From positions 33,486 to 97,485 of the forward strand of contig JAGVMA010000007.1 in NCBI GenBank assembly GCA_020054095.1: 64,000 nt of DNA, written 5' to 3'. The notes beneath the pieces are model-generated. The model did not search any database, was not told where the DNA came from, and worked only from the letters and a program-made list of their open reading frames with translations. Numbering within the stretch: the first letter of the stretch is position 1; each line of letters begins with the position of its first letter. The position numbers were made by a program, and so were the translations under genes. This document shows, piece by piece, positions 16,928 through 26,236 of the stretch. Source of the DNA: Bacteroidia bacterium (lineage in GTDB: Bacteria; Bacteroidota; Bacteroidia; JADZBD01).

Positions 16928-18331
16928 TTATTTTAAAGTTTTTCTAACGCCAAATTGAATATTCAGTATCGCAGGGTCGTTAAAGGGAAAAACATACTCT
17001 CTTATTTTGGGTGTAGTGAAAATACAATTTATATCAGTTAGTAGGGAAAACCCGCTTTTGCCTCCCAAATCGAGATATGTTCTAGCGCCAATATCAAAGT
17101 AAGTGTATGTTTTATTTCTGTCGGCACCAAAATAGTCATTCAATATATCAATGTTGCTCAGAAAACTAACTGTGTTAAACCCACCATAAACGGATAAGTT
17201 TTTAAAAAATGCCCATTCAGCTCCAATTTTGAAATTGAAAAATACCGAATTGAAATTTTGTAACGTGTCGCGTGAAATAGTTTTACCTGTGAATCCCAAC
17301 CCTAGTACTAAACCTAAATGTTTATATTCTTTTTTCTTATCATCTATCGTTCCGAAAGTAAAATTTGAAACAATTCCCCAGTTACTCGTAGTTGGTATGA
17401 ATAGTTTTTTTCTTTGTTCAATCAAAACAGAATCATTTTTTTTTCCTGTAGTTCCAGCAAAAAGTCTAATAACGCCATTAATGTGCAATTTTTCGTTTTT
17501 GTGTTTAAATGAAGAACCAGCAAGTAGCTCTACCACAGGTGTAAACTCTGGATTATTAAGTAGTGATGTAAAACCGGGTAACGTACTTAGGTTCTCATCA
17601 CTAACTTCTCCGTTTAATTTATCTATTTTAGCTTTTATCGTCTTATTAAAAGCATCCAAAAAATCATTAATGCTTTTTGCTTTACTCGCAACTATATCAT
17701 TTATGTACTCTTGGATTTCGTTTGCAATTTTCTCAATTTTTTTACTTTGTTCATCATAGTTAAGTGTATCTAATTTTTTCAATTCAGTTTTAAAGTACTT
17801 GATTACATTCTTTAAACTGTCGTTACACGCCTTGAATGAATATAACTTGTCTATATAGATGTATGTGCAACTGTCTTTATACCATTGTAGCTCAAAGTTT
17901 TTTAAACTATCGGGTTTTTCCTTCAGTTTTTTTAAATTACCAATGTGTTTCATGTACTCATCGTTTGCTCCCTTTTGTTTTATTTCAAATTGGCTAAGGT
18001 TATTATCAAACTTCAACTCATACATGCCCTTAATTTTTATTTTTAGTTTTGCAATCTCCTCATTACGTTTGATAATAATACCATCTTGATTCTGTTTGTT
18101 TTTTACTACTATGTCCTTTAAGCTATTTAATTCAGCAACTATTTTTTCCACTAAATAATCATTTGCCGAAATGTTTATTGGTTGTTCTAACATTTTTGAT
18201 TCAGCGTCTAATTGTAAAGCGGTATAATCTGATGTTGTTACAGAACCGTAAAACTTATTTTGTTCTACGAGCCCTTGTCCCATTGCGCAATACCCACTCA
18301 CTACTAATAACAATAACATTAATTTTTTCAT
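16928..18331 (-). CDS. Secreted hypothetical protein with coiled-coil and probable outer-membrane barrel-like C-terminus
   Basis: 467 residues, not recognised. Signal peptide 1-18 (ending CAMGQ). Residues ~60-240 are Lys/Glu/Asn-rich and helical with heptad-like spacing. The last ~200 residues contain alternating hydrophobic strands (IVSNFTFGTIDDKKKEYKHL, GLVLGLGFTG, KIGAEWAFFKNLSVYGGFNT, YFDIGARTYLDLGG) ending INIQFGVRKTLK-like, as in small Bacteroidetes outer-membrane barrels. Alone on the minus strand, convergent with the GT87-like gene (17-base gap). Confidence 0.7.
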   Translation of the reverse strand: MKKLMLLLLVVSGYCAMGQGLVEQNKFYGSVTTSDYTALQLDAESKMLEQPINISANDYLVEKIVAELNSLKDIVVKNKQNQDGIIIKRNEEIAKLKIKIKGMYELKFDNNLSQFEIKQKGANDEYMKHIGNLKKLKEKPDSLKNFELQWYKDSCTYIYIDKLYSFKACNDSLKNVIKYFKTELKKLDTLNYDEQSKKIEKIANEIQEYINDIVASKAKSINDFLDAFNKTIKAKIDKLNGEVSDENLSTLPGFTSLLNNPEFTPVVELLAGSSFKHKNEKLHINGVIRLFAGTTGKKNDSVLIEQRKKLFIPTTSNWGIVSNFTFGTIDDKKKEYKHLGLVLGLGFTGKTISRDTLQNFNSVFFNFKIGAEWAFFKNLSVYGGFNTVSFLSNIDILNDYFGADRNKTYTYFDIGARTYLDLGGKSGFSLLTDINCIFTTPKIREYVFPFNDPAILNIQFGVRKTLK

Positions 18332-18553
18332 AAATAGTTTTTTAGATTTTACTTTTTTAAATTCGGGCTAAAGTAAAACCCGCCTGTAACACTTGCAAAT
18401 AAGCGTCTTTAATTATTTCTGTATACAAAAATAATTCACCTTTTGCGCATTTAACGCCCTCAAAATCAATCCACTTTTTGTTAATAAAAATTCATTTTAA
18501 GCAAATGCAAAAATAATAAAGTGCGGCTCTAAGAAATAAAATCTCCCAATCAG

Positions 18554-21412
18554 TTACAGCTTTAAATACTTAGCCGTATAACTTGTTTTGCATTTTACTA
18601 AATCTTCGGGCGTACCCTCAAAAACAATTGTTCCACCCGCATCACCACCTTCGGGGCCAAGGTCTATAACATGGTCGGCACACTTTATCACCTCGGGGTT
18701 GTGCTCTATAACTATAAGCGAGTGCCCTTGTTCGAGCAAAGCATTAAATGCCACCAATAATTTTTTTATATCATGAAAGTGCAAACCCGTGGTGGGCTCA
18801 TCAAAAATAAAAAGTGTAGGCGTATTACTGCTGCCTATGCCAATAAACGATGCCAATTTTATTCGTTGCGCCTCTCCACCGCTCAGCGTGCTCGATGCCT
18901 GCCCAAGGTGCACATAACCTAATCCCACATCTTGCAGCGGTTTTAGTTTGGCAACTATTTTTTTCTCGGTATTGTTATCCTTTTTTGCTTCACTGAAAAA
19001 CAAAATCGCTTCATCCACCGTTAGCTCCAGCACATCTGCTATGTTTTTTCCGTTGTAAGTTACTTCTAAAATATCTTGCTTAAATCTTTTTCCGTTGCAG
19101 GCATCGCACTGTAAATGCACATCAGCCATAAATTGCATCTCAATAGTTACAGTTCCTTCGCCTTCGCAAATATCGCAGCGGCCGCCATCCACATTAAACG
19201 AAAACACCGATGGTTTGTAGCCGCGCAATCGTGCCAACTGCTGTTCGGTAAACAAGCTGCGTATTTCATCGTAAGCTTTCACATACGTTACCGGATTAGA
19301 GCGCGATGATTTTCCTATCGGATTTTGATCAATAAATTCCACCGCACTAATTTGGTTTATGTGGCCATCTATTTTATTGAATTTTCCGGTTAACTCGCCA
19401 TAGCCGCCAAATTGCTTACGCAGCGCAGGATATAACACACGCTTCACCAGCGATGACTTTCCCGAACCACTCACTCCGGTAATAACGGTGAGCGTATTTA
19501 ACGGAAATTTCACATTCACATTCTTTAAATTATTTTCATTCGCACCGCGCACTTCTATATACTTGCTCCATTTTCTGCGTTTGCCCGGAATTTCTATTTT
19601 TTCTTTGCCCGTTAAGTAACGTGCTGTTAATGATTTTTCTTCCGTGAGCAAATCTGTGTGGTCGCCTTCAAAAACTATTTCGCCTCCGTGTGTTCCGGCT
19701 CTCGGGCCAATGTCAATAATTCTATCTGCTGCACGCATTATTTCTTCATCGTGCTCCACTACAATTACCGTGTTGCCTATTTTTTTTAACGATTGCAACA
19801 CACCTATTAATCGCTGCGTATCGCGAGGATGCAAACCTATGCTCGGTTCATCTAAAATATACATGCTGCCCACCAAGCTGCTACCAAGCGCTGTAGCAAG
19901 GTTTATCCGCTGCGATTCGCCACCCGATAATGTATTTGACAAACGGTTTAGCGTTAAATAACCCAAACCTACATCTACCAAAAATTGCAAGCGATTATTT
20001 ATTTCAATCAATATTCGTTTCGCCACTTCGCTATCGTGCTTATCAAGTTTTAAATTTTTGAAACACGCTTGCAAATCTTTTACAGGCATCAGCACCATTT
20101 CGCTAATTGATAAATCGGCAATTTTAACGTAGCTCGCATCTTTTCTCAGGCGCGTGCCATGGCAATCGGGGCACACGGTTTTTCTTCTAAACCGCGATAG
20201 CATAACACGGTATTGTATCTTGTAAGTGTTTGCCTCCACCATTTTAAAGAAAGCGTGTATGCCTCTAAAATATTGGTTGCCGTTCCATAACAGTTCGTAT
20301 TGTTTTTTATTTAAATCGGCAATTACTTTGTGCACCGGAAAATCAAATTTATGGGCATTCAGCAACAATTCTTTTTTCCATTCGCTCATGCTGCCATCAC
20401 CTCGCCAGCACGCTACCGCATCGTCATACACCGATAAAGTTTTGTTCGGCAATACCATGTCGGCATCTATGCCTATTACGCTGCCAAAGCCCTCGCAGGT
20501 TTTGCATGCACCCACCGGATTATTAAAACTGAAAAAATTTACCGATGGCTCTTCAAATAAAATTCCATCTGCTTCAAATTTATTAGAGAACAATTGCCGG
20601 CTCTCATTTTTTTCAGAAACTTTTTTTGTTTTAATTTTTTCTTTTTCCCCATCGCTTACCAACTCAACTATAAGTTCGCCACCGCCTTCGTAAAATGCGG
20701 TTTGTATCGAGTCGTCAATTCGCTTGCGGTTATCTTCATCCGTTTTGTTTACCGCAAATCGGTCAACAATTAAAAACAAATCATCGCTTGCCGCCATTTT
20801 TATTTCTATTGCTTCTTCCACTCGAATAACTTCGGTATTGTAAAATACACGTGTGAAACCCTGCTGCAATAATGTTTTTAATTTTTCTTTCACCGGTTTA
20901 TTTTCACTTGCCGTTATCGGCACCAGCAACATCATTTTTGTTGCCTCGGGCAAGCTGTGAATATAATCAGCCACATCCGTAACACTGTGTCGCTTCACTT
21001 GCGCACCACTCACAGGCGAATAAGTTTTACCGATGCGTGCAAAAAGCAGTTTTAGGTAATCGTAAATTTCTGTAGATGTACCCACCGTTGAGCGCGGGTT
21101 ACGCGATATTACTTTTTGCTGAATGGCTACAGCCGGAGAAATTCCTTTGATGTAATCTACTTCTGGTTTATTTATTCGCCCCAAAAATTGTCGGGCATAA
21201 GCCGATAAACTTTCTACATACCTGCGCTGGCCTTCGGCATAAAGTGTATCAAATGCCAATGATGATTTTCCTGAGCCAGATAAACCGGTTACAACGACAA
21301 AATTATTGCGCGGTATGGCAATATCTATGTTTTTTAAATTGTGTAAGCGCGCGCCCTTAATAATAATGTTCTTCTTCGCGTCTAATTTTTCGATGTCGGT
21401 TTTTGCGCTCAT
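18554..21412 (-). CDS. uvrA: Excinuclease ABC subunit A
   Basis: Damage-recognition ATPase of nucleotide excision repair. About 952 residues from the start MSAKTDIEK; an in-frame ATG at 21442 would add 10 residues lacking family resemblance. Two ABC modules: Walker [21 protein letters not shown] near the N-terminus and [15 protein letters not shown] in the second half, signatures [18 protein letters not shown] and [13 protein letters not shown], and Walker B segments [13 protein letters not shown] and [12 protein letters not shown]. Zinc-binding cysteine pairs are [16 protein letters not shown] and [16 protein letters not shown]. Complete and normal. Confidence 0.97.
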   Translation of the reverse strand: MSAKTDIEKLDAKKNIIIKGARLHNLKNIDIAIPRNNFVVVTGLSGSGKSSLAFDTLYAEGQRRYVESLSAYARQFLGRINKPEVDYIKGISPAVAIQQKVISRNPRSTVGTSTEIYDYLKLLFARIGKTYSPVSGAQVKRHSVTDVADYIHSLPEATKMMLLVPITASENKPVKEKLKTLLQQGFTRVFYNTEVIRVEEAIEIKMAASDDLFLIVDRFAVNKTDEDNRKRIDDSIQTAFYEGGGELIVELVSDGEKEKIKTKKVSEKNESRQLFSNKFEADGILFEEPSVNFFSFNNPVGACKTCEGFGSVIGIDADMVLPNKTLSVYDDAVACWRGDGSMSEWKKELLLNAHKFDFPVHKVIADLNKKQYELLWNGNQYFRGIHAFFKMVEANTYKIQYRVMLSRFRRKTVCPDCHGTRLRKDASYVKIADLSISEMVLMPVKDLQACFKNLKLDKHDSEVAKRILIEINNRLQFLVDVGLGYLTLNRLSNTLSGGESQRINLATALGSSLVGSMYILDEPSIGLHPRDTQRLIGVLQSLKKIGNTVIVVEHDEEIMRAADRIIDIGPRAGTHGGEIVFEGDHTDLLTEEKSLTARYLTGKEKIEIPGKRRKWSKYIEVRGANENNLKNVNVKFPLNTLTVITGVSGSGKSSLVKRVLYPALRKQFGGYGELTGKFNKIDGHINQISAVEFIDQNPIGKSSRSNPVTYVKAYDEIRSLFTEQQLARLRGYKPSVFSFNVDGGRCDICEGEGTVTIEMQFMADVHLQCDACNGKRFKQDILEVTYNGKNIADVLELTVDEAILFFSEAKKDNNTEKKIVAKLKPLQDVGLGYVHLGQASSTLSGGEAQRIKLASFIGIGSSNTPTLFIFDEPTTGLHFHDIKKLLVAFNALLEQGHSLIVIEHNPEVIKCADHVIDLGPEGGDAGGTIVFEGTPEDLVKCKTSYTAKYLKL

Positions 21413-21477
21413 TTTAGGTTTGCGAAAATACAAGTTTAACATTGTTTAATTTAAATATTTATAAGTAAAAGTTAAAT

Positions 21478-21485
21478 TAACTTTG
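21478..21485 (+). promoter_or_regulatory. Candidate -7 element of the permease/spermidine-synthase gene
   Basis: TAACTTTG matches TAnnTTTG and ends 4 bases before the ATG at 21490, predicting a leaderless or very short-leader transcript. The -33 position has no TTTG. Confidence 0.4.
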
Positions 21486-21489
21486 CGGC

Positions 21490-23034
21490 ATGCAAGCACT
21501 ATTTAAGTCGCGCTTTTTTTATGCCTTATCTTTTATTGAAGGTGGCGCAGTTATGGCTGCCGAATTAATGGGCGCAAAAATGATGGCACCTTATTTTGGT
21601 TCATCACTTTATGTGTGGGCATCTGTTTTGGCTGTAACCCTTGGCGGACTTGCTTTTGGCTATTTTGCCGGTGGTGTGCTTTCGCAAAAAAGTAAAAATC
21701 CGCTTTCACTTTTTTGGGTGCTGCTTTTAGCTGCAATTTTTGTTTTACTAATGCCTTTTATTTCTAAAACAGCATTTATGGTAGTTGGCGAAAAAGCATT
21801 GCTGCCTTCCATCATTTTTAGTTCGGTAGTTTTTTTATTGCCACCTGTTTTTTTTATGGGCATGGTTTCGCCCTTAATTATTTCAAATATTGCTAACGAT
21901 ATAAACCAAGTGGGAAGAGCATCGGGCAATGTTTATGCTATTTCTACCCTTGGCGGAATTACTGCTACATTCCTCACCGGATTTTACATTATTCCACATT
22001 TTGGATTAACCATACCTTGCATTTTCACAGGCATTATTTTAGGCATTATCCCCGCTACCATTATTGCGAAAAAATATTTCTTCGGAACCACTTTGTTTTT
22101 CTTAATTACTGCTTGGTCGTTTTACAAAGCACTTACTTATGATATGCAGCCGGGTATAAAAATCCCGTATATGAGTGAAGGCCTTCTTGGCCAAGTGATG
22201 GTTGCCGATTATCCTAATTTTAATATAGATGGAACTACGGCAGAAGGAACTAACCGTATTTTATTTGTAAACCGTATTACACAAGCACAAATTAACGACC
22301 GTGTAGATAGCATGAAACATTTTAACTATGTTGATTTTATTATGCGCGCCTGCACGTATTTGCCGGATGAAAGCAAAACATTGGTTTGCGGTTTGGGTGG
22401 CGGCAGTTTACCTAATCAGCTTATAAAAAATGGCTACAGCGTGGATGTGTGTGAGTTAGATGAACGAATTTACGATGTGGCAAAAAAATATTTCTCTCTA
22501 AATCCTAATGTGAATGTAACCATTGATGATGCACGACATTTTATTCGCACACATCGGCAAAATAAGTATAACCTCATTGTGCTCGATATGTTCAAAGGCG
22601 AAGAAAATCCGAGCCACTGTTTTACTACCGAGGCGTTAGCCGAATTAAAAACCATGCTCGCATCCACAGGCTTACTTGTTATAAACGGAAATGGTTTTAT
22701 AAACGGAGAAAAAGGAAAGGGAACACGATCAATAATCGCCACGCTAAAAAATGCAGGTTTTAATGTTATGGTATCGCCTACTGATGAAGACGAGGCATAC
22801 CGCAATTTGGAGATATGGGCTACACCAAATCATTTAGTTAAGTATTTGCTTCCGCGAGATATTGAACTGCTTAATCCGGATGATTATAATTTGGCTGATG
22901 CCACCATTTTTACTGACGATAAGCCACAGATGGATAAATTGAACTTAGCAGCTTATGTAGAATGGCGAAAAAACAGCATAAATTACTTTGTAAACGAAAT
23001 GCAGCGAGGGCGAAATTTTCCGGTATTTAAATAA
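21490..23034 (+). CDS. Fused MFS-like membrane domain and spermidine-synthase-like domain protein
   Basis: 514 residues. The first ~215 residues carry six to seven hydrophobic segments with the conserved start SFIEGGAVMAAELMGAKMMAPYFGSSLYVW (split here in two motifs: SFIEGGAVMAAELMGAKMMA and PYFGSSLYVW). After ~225 a Rossmann methyltransferase-like domain follows: CGLGGGSLPNQLI (~300), VCELDERIYDVAKKYF, IDDARHFI and LIVLDMFKG (~365). These fused spermidine-synthase-like proteins are widespread but biochemically uncertain; polyamine synthesis is not established. Divergent from uvrA. Confidence 0.85.
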   Translation: MQALFKSRFFYALSFIEGGAVMAAELMGAKMMAPYFGSSLYVWASVLAVTLGGLAFGYFAGGVLSQKSKNPLSLFWVLLLAAIFVLLMPFISKTAFMVVGEKALLPSIIFSSVVFLLPPVFFMGMVSPLIISNIANDINQVGRASGNVYAISTLGGITATFLTGFYIIPHFGLTIPCIFTGIILGIIPATIIAKKYFFGTTLFFLITAWSFYKALTYDMQPGIKIPYMSEGLLGQVMVADYPNFNIDGTTAEGTNRILFVNRITQAQINDRVDSMKHFNYVDFIMRACTYLPDESKTLVCGLGGGSLPNQLIKNGYSVDVCELDERIYDVAKKYFSLNPNVNVTIDDARHFIRTHRQNKYNLIVLDMFKGEENPSHCFTTEALAELKTMLASTGLLVINGNGFINGEKGKGTRSIIATLKNAGFNVMVSPTDEDEAYRNLEIWATPNHLVKYLLPRDIELLNPDDYNLADATIFTDDKPQMDKLNLAAYVEWRKNSINYFVNEMQRGRNFPVFK

Positions 23035-23082
23035 AATATTCTCACTTTTTGTTCGTCATCATTAGTAAGAACAGTTAATAAG

Positions 23083-23682
23083 ATGAACACCATAGTGATA
23101 AAACAAACACCAATACAAATGCTGCAAGAGCAGAACAGGGTTATTGAACAAAAATTAGCTGAAGAACGCACTCGCTTACTCGATTTTATTCGTAAAAACA
23201 TACCTAACCGCGATGATGCCGAAGATGTTTTGCAGGATGTATTTTACCAATTTACAGAAACAACCCGCTCACTCATCCCTATCGAGAAAGTGAGTAACTG
23301 GCTTTTTACCGTTGCCCGCAACAAAATAACCGATCGCTACCGCAAGAAAAAACCTGAACTATTAGATAGCATAAAAACCGGATTAGGTAGTGATGAAGGC
23401 GGTGAGCCACTTTTCTTAACCGATATTTTACCGGCCGAAAACGATTCGCCTGAAACCAGAAATTTGAGAAAACTAATTGTAAGTAAGTTGCAAGAATCCC
23501 TACTTGAATTGCCTGCCGAACAACGCGATGTTTTTGTGAAGCACGAATTAGAGGATAAAACATTTAAAGAAATTGCAGAAGAAACAGGCGTACAAGTAAA
23601 TACACTTTTATCGCGCAAGCGCTATGCAGTTCAGCTTTTGCAAAAAAGACTACGCAGTTTATATGAACAATTAAACGACTAA
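23083..23682 (+). CDS. RNA polymerase sigma factor, ECF/sigma-70 family
   Basis: 199 residues. Region 2: NIPNRDDAEDVLQDVFYQFT and WLFTVARNKITDRYRKKK. Region 4: LPAEQRDVFVKHELEDKTFK and EIAEETGVQVNTLLSRKRYA. A ~40-residue acidic linker separates them. The true start may be the internal ATG before LQEQNRV. No anti-sigma factor with a zinc-finger or FecR domain follows; instead a 97-residue membrane protein starts 4 bases downstream, which may act in control (inference). Confidence 0.92.
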   Translation: MNTIVIKQTPIQMLQEQNRVIEQKLAEERTRLLDFIRKNIPNRDDAEDVLQDVFYQFTETTRSLIPIEKVSNWLFTVARNKITDRYRKKKPELLDSIKTGLGSDEGGEPLFLTDILPAENDSPETRNLRKLIVSKLQESLLELPAEQRDVFVKHELEDKTFKEIAEETGVQVNTLLSRKRYAVQLLQKRLRSLYEQLND

Positions 23683-23686
23683 AAAA

Positions 23687-23980
23687 ATGAACAGTAAAAA
23701 AATAGTTAAAGGAATACTATTAGGTGCCTGTGCCGTGGCAGGCGCTTTTCTTTTCGCGCTGCTTTTCCAGTATTTGTGGAATTGGTTAATGCCGGCCATT
23801 TTTGGGTTAACGGTAATTACCTATTGGCAAGCTGTGGGGCTTCTGGTTTTATCTAAAATAATTTTCGGAGGCATGAAATTTAAAAGCCGAAATAAGAATT
23901 GTTATCCAAGCCACCATAATTTATCTGACGAAGAAAAGGAAAAACTAAAAGAGCATTTTAAAAACAAATGCGGCTGGTAA
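23687..23980 (+). CDS. Small conserved membrane protein downstream of the sigma factor
   Basis: 97 residues with hydrophobic segments at ~6-28 (ILLGACAVAGAFLFALLFQY) and ~38-60, then a charged C-terminal tail (LSDEEKEKLKEHFKNKCGW). The WNWLMPAIFGLTVITYWQA stretch is typical of small conserved proteins seen next to ECF sigma factors. Four bases separate it from the sigma factor, so it is co-transcribed. Function unknown; possible membrane tether or sensor. Confidence 0.8.
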   Translation: MNSKKIVKGILLGACAVAGAFLFALLFQYLWNWLMPAIFGLTVITYWQAVGLLVLSKIIFGGMKFKSRNKNCYPSHHNLSDEEKEKLKEHFKNKCGW

Positions 23981-24000
23981 ACTAAGTTTATTATTACTTT

Positions 24001-24030
24001 AAACGCACCAAAATATTTTGGTACGTTTCT
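24001..24030 (+). terminator. Terminator-like hairpin after the sigma factor operon
   Basis: ACCAAAATATTTTGGT (24007-24022) is a perfect 16-base palindrome, extended by AAACG (24001-24005) pairing with CGTTT (24024-24028) around one mismatch. A T-rich tail follows (TTTCTTCTTT). Confidence 0.55.
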
Positions 24031-24044
24031 TCTTTATAAATCAT

Positions 24045-24052
24045 TAGTTTTG
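24045..24052 (+). promoter_or_regulatory. Candidate -7 element of the DUF6263-like lipoprotein gene
   Basis: TAGTTTTG matches TAnnTTTG, 25 bases before the ATG at 24078. A TTTG at 24017-24020 lies 24 bases upstream, longer than the usual spacing, so only the -7 is claimed. Confidence 0.4.
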
Positions 24053-24077
24053 TGCATCAAAAAGTAATAAACAAACA

Positions 24078-24884
24078 ATGAAAAAATATTTTCTCTATTC
24101 TGTGATTGCATCGCTAACAATAGCCGCATGCGGCACTGCCGATACAAGCACTAAAACAAACGATACATTAAAACTTGTATTTAACCCCGAAAGTGGCAAA
24201 GGAATTAAAATGAATTATGAATTTACGGTTAACTCTGTTTCGCAAAATAATAAACTGCATTTTACCCTCCAAATGACAGGCGTAACCACAAAAAAATCGG
24301 ACAACGAAATAGGACTTGACATTACAAACAACAATTCGCTTGTTGACGGAAATGTGAACGGAAAAGAAATAAGCTACAAAGCAAACGACAGCATACCATC
24401 AGATATCAAAATGGTAACTACATCTGTTTTTTCTTTAAACGGTAAAATTTTTAATTCGGTTTACAATTCACGACTTGAAAAATTAGAAGAAAAATTGCAA
24501 TCAGATACTGCAGCTAATTCAGACCCTGTTGAAAATAAAATGCAGTTTTTTATCGTTTACCCCGATTCTGCAATAAAAATTGGCGATAATTGGAAAAAGC
24601 AATTTCAAATAAAAAGTGGTAATAAAATGAATTGCGATGCTACTTATACCCTAAAATCAATTACCGATGGAAAAGCAACAATTGATTTATCAGGAAAATT
24701 AGATGGTAATGGTGAAACTTTTGGACACGAATTTAAAATTGATGGCAATTTAACCGGAACAATAATAGTGGAAGTAGCAACCGGCTGGCCAATTGAAACA
24801 AATATTAAACAAAATTTCAAACTTGACTTAAACGGGCAAATTCTGCCGATGGAATATATCATCAAGCATACCGTTAGTCAATAA
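24078..24884 (+). CDS. Lipoprotein, DUF6263-like
   Basis: 268 residues. Lipobox signal (SLTIAAC, Cys18) predicts an outer-membrane or periplasmic lipoprotein. The mature part is a beta-rich domain with the pattern FNPESGKGIKMNYEFTVNSV, FSLNGKIFNSVYN and a central VYPDSAIKIGDNWKKQFQIK, typical of DUF6263. Function unknown. Its 3' end overlaps the convergent T9SS gene by 11 bases. Confidence 0.8.
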   Translation: MKKYFLYSVIASLTIAACGTADTSTKTNDTLKLVFNPESGKGIKMNYEFTVNSVSQNNKLHFTLQMTGVTTKKSDNEIGLDITNNNSLVDGNVNGKEISYKANDSIPSDIKMVTTSVFSLNGKIFNSVYNSRLEKLEEKLQSDTAANSDPVENKMQFFIVYPDSAIKIGDNWKKQFQIKSGNKMNCDATYTLKSITDGKATIDLSGKLDGNGETFGHEFKIDGNLTGTIIVEVATGWPIETNIKQNFKLDLNGQILPMEYIIKHTVSQ

Positions 24885-26169
24885 TTAGTTTGCAGTAACT
24901 TTTTTTCTCTTTAGTATTTAACTCGAAAAAATACAAGCCGCTTTGTATATTATCAGGCAATTGTTCTATTCTGTTTAGCCCTTCGTTTACAAATATTTTT
25001 TTGGCATATATTATACTGCCTGTTGTAGTTCGCATAAAAAATACAGCGTCTGTATTGGAGCTTGAATTGTAAAAAATTTCATTTGTGTTTTTAGAAAAAA
25101 ATAAGCATTCATTCCTTTTGCTTTTTTCATCGTATATCGCAACTATTGCAGATTCGGATGTCTTGCCGTCATTGTCAATGCATCTAATCTTGTAATAATG
25201 AACAGTGCACTCTGGAAAAGTGCTGGTTGTGTGTGTGTAAAATACTTCCTCATTAGTGTTGCCTGCTGCATTCAATTCCGCAATCTTTTTAAAATTGTAT
25301 CCATTATCAGATTGGAGAACTTCAAAATAATCGGTGTTTTGTTCATTTATTGTACTCCATTCTAACTTCACTTCATTATATTTTTTACTTGCATTAAATG
25401 ATAGAAACTGCAATGGTAATACACAAGCACCTGTTTGTCCTTTCAAATAAAAATCATCAATTGCCAGCCCATGATCGTTACATGAATTATCTAAATCTTC
25501 CCATTTTAAAATTATTTCGCTACCGTTAGCAAGCGGAGTAGAAAGCTGAATGCATGCATAAACATTTATTTTGTTTGCAGATAAATTTCCATCAATAGCA
25601 TTGCCTGATACACATGTGCCACTCCCAAAGTTGCATTGTATAGCAGTAAAATCGAGAGATGGAAAAGTAATCCAAGTTCCTGTGGTTAACGATGTAACTG
25701 TGGTGCCCGTTTGATAGCTAAATACTAATTTGTTCAAATTATTGTTTGCGCTATTGCACGTGCCCCCATTTCCGGTTTGTGCATTCCGCCAATGCTCACC
25801 GGTAAACCACACTTCAAAATAGTCAATAGCTGTTCCTGTATTATTTGTTAACCTAAACCCGAACCTTGAATCGAATGTGCCGGAAGCTCTTGTTCCCAAT
25901 GCCCTTTCAGTTGACAATGCACTGCCGTAACTATATGTATCTCCGCCATTATTACTGCCATCGTCTGCACGGTAGTTTCCATCATTATTGCCTGACGAGC
26001 CGGCTTCGCTCATCATCCAGCCGGAGGGTAATGTGGCAGATGTGCCGCTGTTAACCAGCGTATTAAAATTTTGATTGTAAATAGTTGCAATGTTCGTATA
26101 AGAATATTGCGCCCAAATTTCAAACGAAAAACAAAAAAAATTCAGTATTAATACAATCAGTTTTATCAC
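24874..26169 (-). CDS. T9SS type A sorting-domain secreted protein
   Basis: 431 residues. Signal peptide ~1-20 (IVLILNFFCFSFEIWAQ). The central region carries the motif ERALGTRASGTFDSRFGFRL followed by TNNTGTAIDYFEVWFTGEHW. That pattern is known from adhesin/nuclease-associated extracellular domains. Then come an AIDDFYLKG strand, an FN3-like stretch (NEVKLEWSTINEQNTDYFEV) and a C-terminal sorting domain of ~70 residues ending YCKLIID. Probably exported by the T9SS; ligand unknown. Divergent from the TPR-SpoIIE gene. Confidence 0.82.
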   Translation of the reverse strand: MIKLIVLILNFFCFSFEIWAQYSYTNIATIYNQNFNTLVNSGTSATLPSGWMMSEAGSSGNNDGNYRADDGSNNGGDTYSYGSALSTERALGTRASGTFDSRFGFRLTNNTGTAIDYFEVWFTGEHWRNAQTGNGGTCNSANNNLNKLVFSYQTGTTVTSLTTGTWITFPSLDFTAIQCNFGSGTCVSGNAIDGNLSANKINVYACIQLSTPLANGSEIILKWEDLDNSCNDHGLAIDDFYLKGQTGACVLPLQFLSFNASKKYNEVKLEWSTINEQNTDYFEVLQSDNGYNFKKIAELNAAGNTNEEVFYTHTTSTFPECTVHYYKIRCIDNDGKTSESAIVAIYDEKSKRNECLFFSKNTNEIFYNSSSNTDAVFFMRTTTGSIIYAKKIFVNEGLNRIEQLPDNIQSGLYFFELNTKEKKSYCKLIID

Positions 26170-26236
26170 CCGTCAAACATAAATATTTTTATTACTAATT
26201 TATGTGAAGAAAATATTATTTTAGTGTGAATTAACT

